The position numbers and the translations under genes were made by a program. Source: JACKHO01 sp041398745 (lineage in GTDB: Bacteria; Planctomycetota; Planctomycetia; Planctomycetales; Planctomycetaceae). From it: a DNA stretch of 64,000 bases. Under the pieces are notes generated by a model. The model did not search any database, had not been told where the DNA came from, and was given only the letters and a program-made list of their open reading frames with translations. Location: contig JAWKUB010000003.1 of NCBI GenBank assembly GCA_041398745.1, positions 248,001-312,000 on the forward strand, given 5' to 3'. The stretch's first letter is position 1; every line of letters starts with the position of its first letter. Shown here piece after piece: positions 45,604-54,340 of the stretch.

Positions 45604-45724
45604 CCAGAATTTCAGGCAGAATCATGAATGCCAGTGGGGCGATAATTCCCAGCACAACAGCGAGTTCGATGCGAGTGAACCCCAGTCGCATACAAATACG
45701 TCGAGATGTTCGAACAACGTGCAT
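45597..45724 (-). pseudogene. Truncated prepilin (DUF1559-like) gene
   Basis: From ATG 45724, with GGAG upstream, the frame reads MHVVRTSRRICMRLGFTRIE and LAVVLGIIAPLAFMILPEIL, a class III-type prepilin leader (G|FTRIE) with its hydrophobic helix. After about 43 residues it runs into the ISAs1 fragment and the rest is gone. It lies 220 bp beyond the intact DUF1559 gene on the same strand and was probably a neighbouring pseudopilin gene. Confidence 0.65.
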
Positions 45725-45867
45725 TGAATGTTCTCCAAAGACTGCGGAGAGGAATCCTGGCCGATTCTTTTACGCATGCAGAAACGCAAAGCACGGGAGA
45801 ATCACACGGGAATTCGAACCAATCACAGAACAAATTCCGCGTCGGTCCTTGGTTCGATTTGCGCAAA

Positions 45868-45904
45868 CAAAAACACGCCCTCCCAGATTCCCGGAAGGGC
45901 GTGC
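45868..45904 (-). terminator. Rho-independent terminator after the DUF1559 gene
   Basis: On the minus strand the stem CACGCCCT/AGGGCGTG (45896-45903 and 45874-45881) is followed by TTTTTG. It starts 41 bp past the stop of the DUF1559 gene and closes the pseudopilin locus. Confidence 0.75.
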
Positions 45905-45944
45905 AAACTCTCGAAATTGTCAGCCAACGAATTGGCCAGGCGTC

Positions 45945-47120
45945 TTAGAAGTCGGAAAGAATTGACTGACCGAGCTTGTTTCCGCCGGAGGTAACCAACC
46001 GGGCATAGACCGAATCGTCAATTGTCTGTGCCAAGTTCTTGCCACTTCCGTCGGCGAAAATCACGTTAACCACCTGAGGGTGTTGCGAACTTGGACGTGG
46101 GGCTCGGCCTTCAACTGCCGACGCAAATCCACCATTGATTTGCCCCTGCGGAAACGCCGTCCCCAAATTGAAACCAGCATTTAATTCCAAAGCCTTGGCT
46201 TTGTTCGCTGTTGCAGGTGCTACCGGAGCCCGCCCCAAGCCGAGAACAGAGGAATTGTCCGCAATGTTGTTTCCACTGTTGGCGACAGGAACCGCGAAGG
46301 AAATGTCTCCATATTCTGACGAAGCCCAACCACCGATGACATTGCCAGTGCTTCCATCGAAACCAGAGAACGTCCGGGTATCGTTATTCTCTGAAAGCAT
46401 AATCGTCTGTGAAGTACCGTCACTCATGCTATCGAGCGCGACACCGTCCTGACGGAAGAAGGCACCCGTCGAGCGAGTTACCTGCCGACTTGCACTGGCA
46501 CCGGCACTGCCATAACTGTCAAATGCATATAAATAGTAGTTTGCGCGTGGCGAAGGGTTTCCTCCGTTCCAAATCGAATCAGCCGCTGACCATTCGGTTG
46601 ACTGCATGTAACCAGCGTTTGCCACGAATGAAATGGCGCCTGGATCTGAGCTGTTGAGGTCGGAGGGGCAGTTGTAGACTTTGAGAGTCGTATTAAGCAA
46701 AGTCGTCAGACTCTCTCCAGCCGAATAACCTGAGGCTGGTCCGGTCAGTCGGTCGTAGAGACCTTCCTGATCAAGTTGAGGCAACAACATTACTGTCCAG
46801 GGGGCAGGAACTCTCACGCCGCCAATGTTCATGTCGACACCGGTATTCGTCGCGCCGGCACCTGTTGTCGGACCGTTGTTGTAACCAGGCTGTGTCAGCG
46901 GAGGGAGAGCGCCGTTTGTCGTGGCATAATTGATTGCCGCCACACCAACCTGTCGCATGTTACTCAAGCACTCAGTACGACGGGCTGTCGCACGAACGTT
47001 CTGCACACCCGGCAGAATGAGGCTGGCCAAAATACCAATAATGGTAATGACCACCAGAAGTTCGATGAGCGTGAAACCGCGACGTTGCGGTCGGCTCGCA
47101 GGACTACGAAACGCTTTCAT
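45945..47120 (-). CDS. DUF1559 pseudopilin-like protein
   Basis: I use the ATG at 47118-47120, with GGAGAA upstream; the frame opens 26 codons earlier. The 391-residue protein has a prepilin leader ending at Gly15 (RRG|FTLIELLVVITIIGILA) with Glu at +5. The DUF1559 body follows with PGVQNVRATARRTECLSNMR and ends in the family signature HPQVVNVIFADGSGKNLAQ, the H-(x)n-DG element. These proteins are very numerous in planctomycetes and are thought to be secretion- or pilus-related. The gene lies 350 bp downstream of the GspK-like genes and has its own terminator. Confidence 0.94.
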   Translation of the reverse strand: MKAFRSPASRPQRRGFTLIELLVVITIIGILASLILPGVQNVRATARRTECLSNMRQVGVAAINYATTNGALPPLTQPGYNNGPTTGAGATNTGVDMNIGGVRVPAPWTVMLLPQLDQEGLYDRLTGPASGYSAGESLTTLLNTTLKVYNCPSDLNSSDPGAISFVANAGYMQSTEWSAADSIWNGGNPSPRANYYLYAFDSYGSAGASASRQVTRSTGAFFRQDGVALDSMSDGTSQTIMLSENNDTRTFSGFDGSTGNVIGGWASSEYGDISFAVPVANSGNNIADNSSVLGLGRAPVAPATANKAKALELNAGFNLGTAFPQGQINGGFASAVEGRAPRPSSQHPQVVNVIFADGSGKNLAQTIDDSVYARLVTSGGNKLGQSILSDF

Positions 47121-47470
47121 GGGATTCTCCAGATTTCGAGAGTGATCCGCCCAGGCGGGCGGCAGAAATGTTGAGTCGAGTTCGCTAAGAAACGACAAAC
47201 AAATGAAAAAGTCTTGAAGATTGTCTCTGATGCAATTTGCCGCAAATCTCCAAGCGGGCTATGGCATCGAATTGATTCATTTTGCAGCGACCCTCCGGAT
47301 CACTCTCCATTATTACGACCGCAGTGCGGCTCCGAAAGAGAAAAAAGCGGCTTAACTCCCAGTGTTTTCTCAGCTTTCGTCATTCGTGGCGATTTCGCCT
47401 GTTCAAACATTGCAATCAACATGCCAATTCGCTGCCCTCAGAAACGGATTGTGGAGGCTCAAATCAACCA
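47121..47470. other. Intergenic region upstream of the DUF1559 gene
   Basis: These 350 bp contain no gene I can support. They separate the end of the GspK-like reading frame from the DUF1559 gene and should hold the promoter of the latter. Confidence 0.5.
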
Positions 47471-50400
47471 CTAAGGCAGCGGTTGCTCGTAAATGATGAA
47501 TTTCCGGTAGTCAAAGGTGTTGGTCACAGGGTCATATGCCTCCTCCAACCGTGACATGTCCACCAGACAGAACATCCGCTTCATCGGAAAGTCCTCCGCC
47601 ACCGCACCAATTTGCAGTGCGGAGTTTGTTCCATCTGAAACCACATGACAATCATGCATTTGGTAACTAATCCACATCGCGTACACGTGACTACGCGTGG
47701 TCGTCAGGTTGGCGATTTTCCCCATCAAACGCTTCTCAGTATGCGGATCGGCATCCAGAGCGGAGGCATCGGTCGCGCTGAAAAGTCGATACTGCGGGGA
47801 AGCTGAACTTGGGGAGACCCGGAACACAGTGTCGTTCACGCTATCAGCTGGGCTCGTGCCCACTGCACCAAGCGGCTTAAATGGTCGTGAGCCGGGAATC
47901 CCGGGCAGGGAGCGTCCCGAAAGTGCGTCTATCCCGTCACGTGCTTTGAGGAATTCATCGAAACGGTTGTAGCTGTTAATTAGGTCGTCGGTTAGTCGAA
48001 CGCCACCACCACCCTGCCAGTTTGCCGGATTGCGGGCGTTAAACGCCGGGTCATCCATCACGCCGGCAAACACGGTTTCGTGGACCAACGTATTCAAATT
48101 TACCTTACCAGGCTGGCGGCGTTTGACAGTGACCAGGTTGTCCAGCGTGCGGCCATCTTCCAGCGGCACCTCCAGCAGACTCAGAATGCGGAACCAGCGG
48201 TTGTTCTCAACATTGCTCGGAACACCAGCGACGGAACTGTCTGGGTACAGGAACCTGCGTTCTGCTGTCTTGTGACCGGTCAGTTCCAAACCACCCATAA
48301 TGGTTTCTGCCAAATTCTTGAGTGGCCCATCCAGAGGCGACACCACGGACGGTTGAATTGTTTCGCTGTTGACATCGTTCCGGTAGCCATACAACGGAAC
48401 AGACATCAGCTCCGCCAATGAGGCAAAGTCTCGATTGAAATGCGGTTGCCAAATAGCGCTGAAGCTGGGGCCTACCAGTGCCGCGTTCGGTTCTTCCTTG
48501 GTCGAGGAGCCGACTGGCTCAAGAGTGTGCGTAGGATAGGTGTGCGGGCCATTTCCCGAATTGTGAGGAGTACTCACCTCTCCCGCGAAAGGCTCTGGAC
48601 GTTCAAAACTCCAAATTCCAAGTCGATCGGGGGCTGTACGCCCCAAAAGCTCATCACGAACGGACGTCTGGTCATCGCTACCGCCATTCGAATCGGGATC
48701 AAATACATAGGGCTGATCAACCTTTACTCGATCCACTTCAATCCAGTCGGACTCTCCGAATCCACCGCCATACAGATTCCGCCGCCGCTGCAGGACGAGG
48801 TCAAAGCTGAGCGTCGACGACATCGACCCCGCAGGCAGTGCCTCGGCAAGTCGTCCACCATTCAACCATGTGTAATAATTCGTATGCGCTGGGTCATCAG
48901 CATGCAGGTCGAGGTCTGAAGCAGCGGTTGGAATTTTTGATTTGTCATCGACGGTAAGTTGTGGAGTAACCGACGTGAACACAGGAGCAAATGCTTCCAG
49001 CTTGTTGTCGCCAGTAAAATCGGCGTAGAAATCTGCTGGAATTGTGTCGCCACCGGAATTGGTTACGCCATCATCACAAGTTGCAATGAGGAAGTTACCC
49101 CCTCCCGAAACGGATTTTGAATCGGCCAGAGTGCCTTTAAAGCTGACCGCAGCCTGGACGACGTTTGCATCTCGATCGACTCTGGCAATCCGCCACGAGT
49201 CTGTGAGCAGTGGCTGCTGCAACGGACTATTATTGCGCAACTCAATGTACAGGAAGCGATGTTCGTCGGGGCCATCATTGTCCCTGTGAAGTGTTGTGCC
49301 ATAGTCGGACGGTTGATCAGCCGCCCGAATGACCAACGTTTCACTCAGCGTCAGCGAGACCGCTTCCACGCCATAGACCACACCATAAGAGTCGGTGTTC
49401 GGATCGGGGTCCAAATCTGGTTCATCGCTGGCACTGGTGGCGGGGATGTCCCACCCGTCGGTCAAATTGTAGTCGAACTCAAAACGGGTAATGACATCGT
49501 CACGGTCCAGGGCGTCGACATAGTTTACGGCGAACTGTGCCATTTCCCGTAGTTTCCGACGTACTTCGTAAACGGGCGGCATCCCACCATCATTTTGTGC
49601 TAAGTCGTGTCCAATATCGACGAAATTTCGAGTATCTCCCGCCGTTGGGTCTAATCCACTCAACGTGTACAGCAACACATAAATGTCGCGAGCCAACCGT
49701 TGACGGTCGTGGCGCGCCCAGGCCTCCTGAGCAAACTTGTTCGTACTGCATGCTGAGAGAGGTACTGGTCTAAACGAGCCTTGCTGTGGAATCTGGGGGT
49801 CCATCAGGTCGATTCCGTCAGTATTTCTGTCGTAGTAACTTTGACCTGTGACCGCATTGCCATGATACAACGGACGGGCTGGATCGCCAGGGTCACCCAA
49901 ATAAGGAGGGGTTGAATCCGTAGCACTCGGGTCAATGACAGGATGTGGCATGAGTTCCCGATAAACCGGATTGCCATTTTGATCAAAGTTCACCAAGAGT
50001 CGATTGATGTCCAGACGGTGTTGCGGAAACATGCGACCGCCGCCAATTCCACCACTGTTTCGAGAAAGGTCAATGGTGAGCAGTCGTCGGACAACCGGAC
50101 GGAATGGGTCCGTGACATTCGCAGCCGGATTGGTACTTGCAAAGTTACAGGCGGGATTGCCAGAACCAGGAAGCGTTGGCAACAATTCATGACGGGAAGT
50201 AATCCTGCCCGGGCCAAAGGCAGGTGGAAATCGACGCGTTGTCGGCAACGCGCCGCCGTCATTGAAAATGTCGTTAAACTCCCACGGACGGGTCGGCCAG
50301 TAGCTGAAGCCAAATTCATTGCGGTCGAAACTTGTCGTCGTGAACTGCTCACGAACCGTAGCAGCCTGCGTGTTGTCACGCAGGTTAAACGAAGCCAAAT

Positions 50401-50962
50401 TCTTGACTACCGACCTCTGCCCCAGTGCACCAGCGTCGCGATCGGTCAACCGCAGTGCGGCGGTTTCCTCTGGACCAAAAAGTCCATCGGCACGATACGA
50501 GTTGGTGTGACGAAAATTGCTTTCGTGAATCATTTCATCTGGTTCATCGAGAAGCCCCGGCACACCGCCTGGTTGCATCAATCCGCCAATGGATTCCACC
50601 ATGGTGTTCACACCGTGGAGCGTCTCGTCACCAACTTCTTCGTTCTCCCAGAACTGGCCATAATGGCTGTCATAGTGCAGCGAAATTCGCCCGGTTTCGC
50701 CAGCGAAGTCATATCGGCCAAATCTCGCTTGTATCCGGTGCAAAACGAACACTGCCTGAATCTGGATAAAACGCCACACCGCGATAATCGAGAGGATGCA
50801 AATGGCAAGTTGTTTCACGCCAATGCCGATCAAAGTCATCATGCTCGCAGCCAAGTTCTGATCGCCATCGTCGTCGGCCCCGGGAATGCCAGCAGATCCG
50901 TCATGTTCAGCGACCGGTCCATCCCCGCTCGTCCGTGGAGCGAAATACAACTCCGTTTTCAA
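47471..50962 (-). CDS. Large GspK-like protein, distal reading frame
   Basis: This 1163-residue frame has only a TTG start (50960-50962), overlapping the TGA of the upstream frame. One hydrophobic stretch (QLAICILSIIAVWRFIQIQ) lies near residue 50. The body is rich in Asp/Asn/Pro. Near residue 970 it has QPGKVNLNTLVHETVFAGV, which resembles the KINLNTA element of GspK minor pseudopilins. Earlier segments include YVDALDRDDVITRFEFDYN and YIELRNNSPLQQPL. I think it continues the gene at 50959-52428: a -1 slip at the T7 run at 51004-51010 would join the two into about 1650 residues. If it is separate, translation must restart at TTG. Confidence 0.7.
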   Translation of the reverse strand: MKTELYFAPRTSGDGPVAEHDGSAGIPGADDDGDQNLAASMMTLIGIGVKQLAICILSIIAVWRFIQIQAVFVLHRIQARFGRYDFAGETGRISLHYDSHYGQFWENEEVGDETLHGVNTMVESIGGLMQPGGVPGLLDEPDEMIHESNFRHTNSYRADGLFGPEETAALRLTDRDAGALGQRSVVKNLASFNLRDNTQAATVREQFTTTSFDRNEFGFSYWPTRPWEFNDIFNDGGALPTTRRFPPAFGPGRITSRHELLPTLPGSGNPACNFASTNPAANVTDPFRPVVRRLLTIDLSRNSGGIGGGRMFPQHRLDINRLLVNFDQNGNPVYRELMPHPVIDPSATDSTPPYLGDPGDPARPLYHGNAVTGQSYYDRNTDGIDLMDPQIPQQGSFRPVPLSACSTNKFAQEAWARHDRQRLARDIYVLLYTLSGLDPTAGDTRNFVDIGHDLAQNDGGMPPVYEVRRKLREMAQFAVNYVDALDRDDVITRFEFDYNLTDGWDIPATSASDEPDLDPDPNTDSYGVVYGVEAVSLTLSETLVIRAADQPSDYGTTLHRDNDGPDEHRFLYIELRNNSPLQQPLLTDSWRIARVDRDANVVQAAVSFKGTLADSKSVSGGGNFLIATCDDGVTNSGGDTIPADFYADFTGDNKLEAFAPVFTSVTPQLTVDDKSKIPTAASDLDLHADDPAHTNYYTWLNGGRLAEALPAGSMSSTLSFDLVLQRRRNLYGGGFGESDWIEVDRVKVDQPYVFDPDSNGGSDDQTSVRDELLGRTAPDRLGIWSFERPEPFAGEVSTPHNSGNGPHTYPTHTLEPVGSSTKEEPNAALVGPSFSAIWQPHFNRDFASLAELMSVPLYGYRNDVNSETIQPSVVSPLDGPLKNLAETIMGGLELTGHKTAERRFLYPDSSVAGVPSNVENNRWFRILSLLEVPLEDGRTLDNLVTVKRRQPGKVNLNTLVHETVFAGVMDDPAFNARNPANWQGGGGVRLTDDLINSYNRFDEFLKARDGIDALSGRSLPGIPGSRPFKPLGAVGTSPADSVNDTVFRVSPSSASPQYRLFSATDASALDADPHTEKRLMGKIANLTTTRSHVYAMWISYQMHDCHVVSDGTNSALQIGAVAEDFPMKRMFCLVDMSRLEEAYDPVTNTFDYRKFIIYEQPLP

Positions 50963-52428
50963 CCGTAATGTACGCGCCCGGCTGCCCCAGCAGCGGAGTC
51001 GGCAAAAAAAGTACCAACGTCAGCTCCCAATGCTCCAGGTCCAGTCACAGCCGCTGTTGTCGTGCGACATAATGGCGTTGATGCTAGTGTCGCTGGGAGT
51101 TCCTGGAAAGACCTGCTGGTACGCCGGCATTGCATAGAAACCCCAGACGGATTGATTTCCGTGACTGACAGCCCCATATTCGAGCCGTGAATTGGTACCG
51201 GTGTTTGATCCGCTGGAGGATCGCCAACGCTGGTGTCGTTCAGTGGTGAGCGAGCATCGAGCGTCGCCTGATTAATCAGCAATCGATTCTCGTTTCCGTG
51301 GACGGCCAAGTTAAACAGGCCATCCTGTTCCATGATTTTCACAGCGAAAATCGGCACCACCTGACGTCCGTCAGGCAAGTCAAAGTGGGGATGGTCCAGG
51401 TCCAATCGAATGGCATCGGCTGTACCACCTCCGGTGACGTCAACGTCGTAGTCATAAGATGTTCCGGTCCATATACCCGCATTTACTGCGACTGGGGTAC
51501 CTGACGCTGGGTCGCCGTTCCACAAATCAGGGAACTCTCGAATAATTCGCGAACGGTCACCACTTTGGGCAACGATGTCATCGCGCACAAATCTCCGATG
51601 TGCAGATGTCGCCACGTGGCCATGATGTGGACGGAACGACTGCGAGGCCAGAATGTCACTGGGATTCGTGCTAGTCCTGAAATTCGGAAACATTTGAATT
51701 GGGAAGAAGCTTGGACGCAAAATGCGAACCGGATTGGCCGGGTCGGACAAATCAACATAGTCGACCGCCAACATCGGCGACGTCATGTCGGGGTAGGTTG
51801 TGCCATCATTGACCTGATAACGCAGATAAACCGGAACTCCTACCAATGCCGGGTTTACACCACCCGTAGAAGCTGCGGCACCCCCGTTTAGTCTCAGTGC
51901 ATCGCCATTCCATGTGGTGTCGATTGTTCCGTTATTGTTGAGGTCCTCTCCTGGATCTAGCGTACCATTCCCATTCAGGTCTTCGCTAAATGTCACGTAC
52001 CATTCGTTATCCGATTGAGCATCGATGTGCCCGTCCATGTTGACGTCTGTCGCAGTTCCGTTGAATTGAACCTCTAGTCCCTGACCACTATACGGAGCCA
52101 ACCGGAGAGGCGAGCCGTTACCATTGAGTGGGCCGAAGATTTGGGCGAGCAGAGACCATTGACCACCGTACAGCGCGCTGTGGGTGTATTCGTCTGGCGT
52201 GCTCACAATGAGCTGCCGCTGGGCGACGTTGAAGATTTCGTCATCGTCGATGTTAATGTCTTCCACGTCGGCGACGTTCTGCGCATTGAGCGCTTCATCA
52301 ACGGTGAAGTAGTAGAAGAACAATCCCAGGACCAACAGCGTGGTCATGAGTGCCAGCACCACAATAATGACGGCGCCCCCGGTGCGGGAGTTGTGTCGTG
52401 GAGTCGGTGGAGTAATGTGCTTAATCAT
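50959..52428 (-). CDS. GspK-like/PilX-like membrane protein, proximal reading frame
   Basis: This 489-residue frame starts MIKHITPPTPRHNSRTGG, followed by a membrane helix (AVIIVVLALMTTLLVLGLFF) like the N-termini of PilX/GspK minor pseudopilins. The periplasmic part contains calcium-loop-like segments (DVNMDGHIDAQSDNE, DLNGNGTLDPGEDLNNNG). FAVKIMEQDGLFNLAVHGNE resembles the GspK segment before the NLNTA element. The last 45 residues look unnatural, while another frame reads well there (VWGFYAMPAYQQVFPGTPSD), so one or more indels are likely near 51150-50960. It follows the PulJ-like gene and is followed by the overlapping distal frame. Confidence 0.75.
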   Translation of the reverse strand: MIKHITPPTPRHNSRTGGAVIIVVLALMTTLLVLGLFFYYFTVDEALNAQNVADVEDINIDDDEIFNVAQRQLIVSTPDEYTHSALYGGQWSLLAQIFGPLNGNGSPLRLAPYSGQGLEVQFNGTATDVNMDGHIDAQSDNEWYVTFSEDLNGNGTLDPGEDLNNNGTIDTTWNGDALRLNGGAAASTGGVNPALVGVPVYLRYQVNDGTTYPDMTSPMLAVDYVDLSDPANPVRILRPSFFPIQMFPNFRTSTNPSDILASQSFRPHHGHVATSAHRRFVRDDIVAQSGDRSRIIREFPDLWNGDPASGTPVAVNAGIWTGTSYDYDVDVTGGGTADAIRLDLDHPHFDLPDGRQVVPIFAVKIMEQDGLFNLAVHGNENRLLINQATLDARSPLNDTSVGDPPADQTPVPIHGSNMGLSVTEINPSGVSMQCRRTSRSFQELPATLASTPLCRTTTAAVTGPGALGADVGTFFADSAAGAAGRVHYG

Positions 52429-52585
52429 GGGACCCTCCTGATGAAATCAACAGGCGGTTGAACCAGACCAGCGGTCGCGACTGCTCCAAACTGTTTGGAA
52501 CAGCACCGTGGTCGACTTTGTCTTGATAGGGAATTATAGGCACCGGAGACTGAGAGCCGTTTCAAAACTGCTGCTCACCCCCGGG

Positions 52586-54340
52586 TTATTCGACGAAGGA
52601 ATGGTACAACGTCAACTGACGTTCAAGTTTGCTTCTGATGTCGCGATACCGAATGGTAATTCGAATAGCTTCCAGACCAACGCGGTTGTCATAGCACTGC
52701 CAGACAACTTCCTGCGCGGTGTTGGCATTTTCACGCACTATAGCTCCATGCTGCCTTGGCCATTCCGGCTGTTTGGAACCGGCGATTCCACCCTGAACAC
52801 AGCGATAAACGTACGCAAAGTTGCCAGTTGCCTGATCAGGAAACACGAGACGACCAACCGAGGTTGCCGCACCTTGTGCCCAGGGTGTTGCACCCGTTGG
52901 GTCGTACAAATACGGACGAAATGGCGGAGGAGTGCCGATATCAGGATGCCACGTGTCAAACACTCGATTTTCGGCGGCGGTTTGCGGACCGTAGCCAGGA
53001 AGTCTCCGACTGCCATAGTGGTAATGCCCGAGCGTAGGATTCGAACCAGACTCGTTATGACCCAAGTTGAGCCAGAGGCCTTGATCTCGTACTCCGTTAT
53101 TATTGTCATCCTCAATGCCAGTGTCGTCGTTGTTGTCGCCATCGGCATTGTCGCGGTCAATTTCGACGTAGCCGGTGTCCCACACCTCGATGTCAAACTG
53201 CGTTACTTCCTGCAGCAACAAATCGGCACCTTGACGCGGTCCCGGCGTTGGTGGCGGGGCTGGAGGTGTCGTAGCTGGAAGATCCACAATCTGGGAAATG
53301 AGGTAGTCGGAGTTGAGCGTCAATGGATTTGCGGCCGAGTCGGTCAGGTCGATGTACTGTCCCGGATACCGAAACTCGTTGTCTGATGTTTCTGCGTGGA
53401 CGAACCGACCAATGAAATTGCCGCTCGAGTCATATTCAAGGGGTTGGGCAATCAGGCCGCCCGAATTCACTTGAGCTACCGACGGATAGAAACCGTATCG
53501 ATACCGCGGTGCAGCTAATGGGTACACAGTTGGTCCGGCGGCATTATTTAATGATTCGGCACCCAAGAACCGCAAGTAGTTGCCGCCAAGACCATCGGCC
53601 ACTCGAGTGGCTGCATAATCGAAATCATTGTAGAACAGCTGGCTCCCTGTCGTGTAATTGGTCGTTGCCAATGTCGGATAGCTCGGATCATCATTCCCCC
53701 AATATTCCGTGCGTTGCGGGTTGGTCGCGGAAGGCTGAGCCGGGTACTCCGACGTATTGAGCGGCTCATCGAGTGGGTCGCGAATGAGAAGCTCACGGCG
53801 ATACAGGTTGCCTCCTCGCAAAAAGTAGACGACCTCAGCGTACGGTGACATTCCGGAGAAATTGCCCGCAACTCCATCGTCGCGATCGGGTTCGTTTGCC
53901 GAACCTGCTAAAGGCGTCGCCTTCCCCGTTAGTGGCGTGTTGTCGGGGTTACGGTGGCTGGAGCCAACGTAAATTGTGAAGTGAATGGTGTCATCTGTGG
54001 GGTCGTTGGGGTCGTTCTCGGAAATGTAGAAAAAGCCCATTTGCCTGGGGTCAACGTCATCACCCGGAGCTAAGGGGACAAGTCCTCGAGTTCCGGCTGT
54101 CGTCATTTGCCGGAATGTCATTTTCTCCAAATCGCGACGCAGAATGGAGTCGACCGTCCGGGCTTTGGAATCAACATTCGCCAGGCCGCGTTGCTCGGTA
54201 ATGGTGCTGACCGCCGCTCCGTAAATGCTGGCAAACAGCAGCATGATGAGCAGTACCAAGGCGGTCGCCACCAGCATTTCCACCAGCGTAAAGCCAGCAC
54301 GTGCCGCTTGAGTTTTCAACTTGTGAAGGCGTTTTCTCAT
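52586..54340 (-). CDS. PulJ/GspJ-like prepilin-type protein
   Basis: This 584-residue protein has a prepilin leader ending at Gly16 (RAG|FTLVEMLVATALVLLIM) with Glu at +5. It continues with IYGAAVSTITEQRGLANVDS, typical of minor pseudopilins of the J type. It is more than twice the length of ordinary GspJ. The extra length is a low-homology, Asp/Asn/Pro-rich region (DRDNADGDNNDDTGIEDDNN near residue 400) and a C-terminal strand block (LEAIRITIRYRDIRSKLERQ). The start overlaps the stop of the PilV-like gene by four bases. Confidence 0.85.
   Translation of the reverse strand: MRKRLHKLKTQAARAGFTLVEMLVATALVLLIMLLFASIYGAAVSTITEQRGLANVDSKARTVDSILRRDLEKMTFRQMTTAGTRGLVPLAPGDDVDPRQMGFFYISENDPNDPTDDTIHFTIYVGSSHRNPDNTPLTGKATPLAGSANEPDRDDGVAGNFSGMSPYAEVVYFLRGGNLYRRELLIRDPLDEPLNTSEYPAQPSATNPQRTEYWGNDDPSYPTLATTNYTTGSQLFYNDFDYAATRVADGLGGNYLRFLGAESLNNAAGPTVYPLAAPRYRYGFYPSVAQVNSGGLIAQPLEYDSSGNFIGRFVHAETSDNEFRYPGQYIDLTDSAANPLTLNSDYLISQIVDLPATTPPAPPPTPGPRQGADLLLQEVTQFDIEVWDTGYVEIDRDNADGDNNDDTGIEDDNNNGVRDQGLWLNLGHNESGSNPTLGHYHYGSRRLPGYGPQTAAENRVFDTWHPDIGTPPPFRPYLYDPTGATPWAQGAATSVGRLVFPDQATGNFAYVYRCVQGGIAGSKQPEWPRQHGAIVRENANTAQEVVWQCYDNRVGLEAIRITIRYRDIRSKLERQLTLYHSFVE

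Noticed and set aside
49943..50968. 341-residue open frame on the plus strand
   Set aside because: Shadow of the GspK-like gene; no family motif and Arg/Ser-rich composition.
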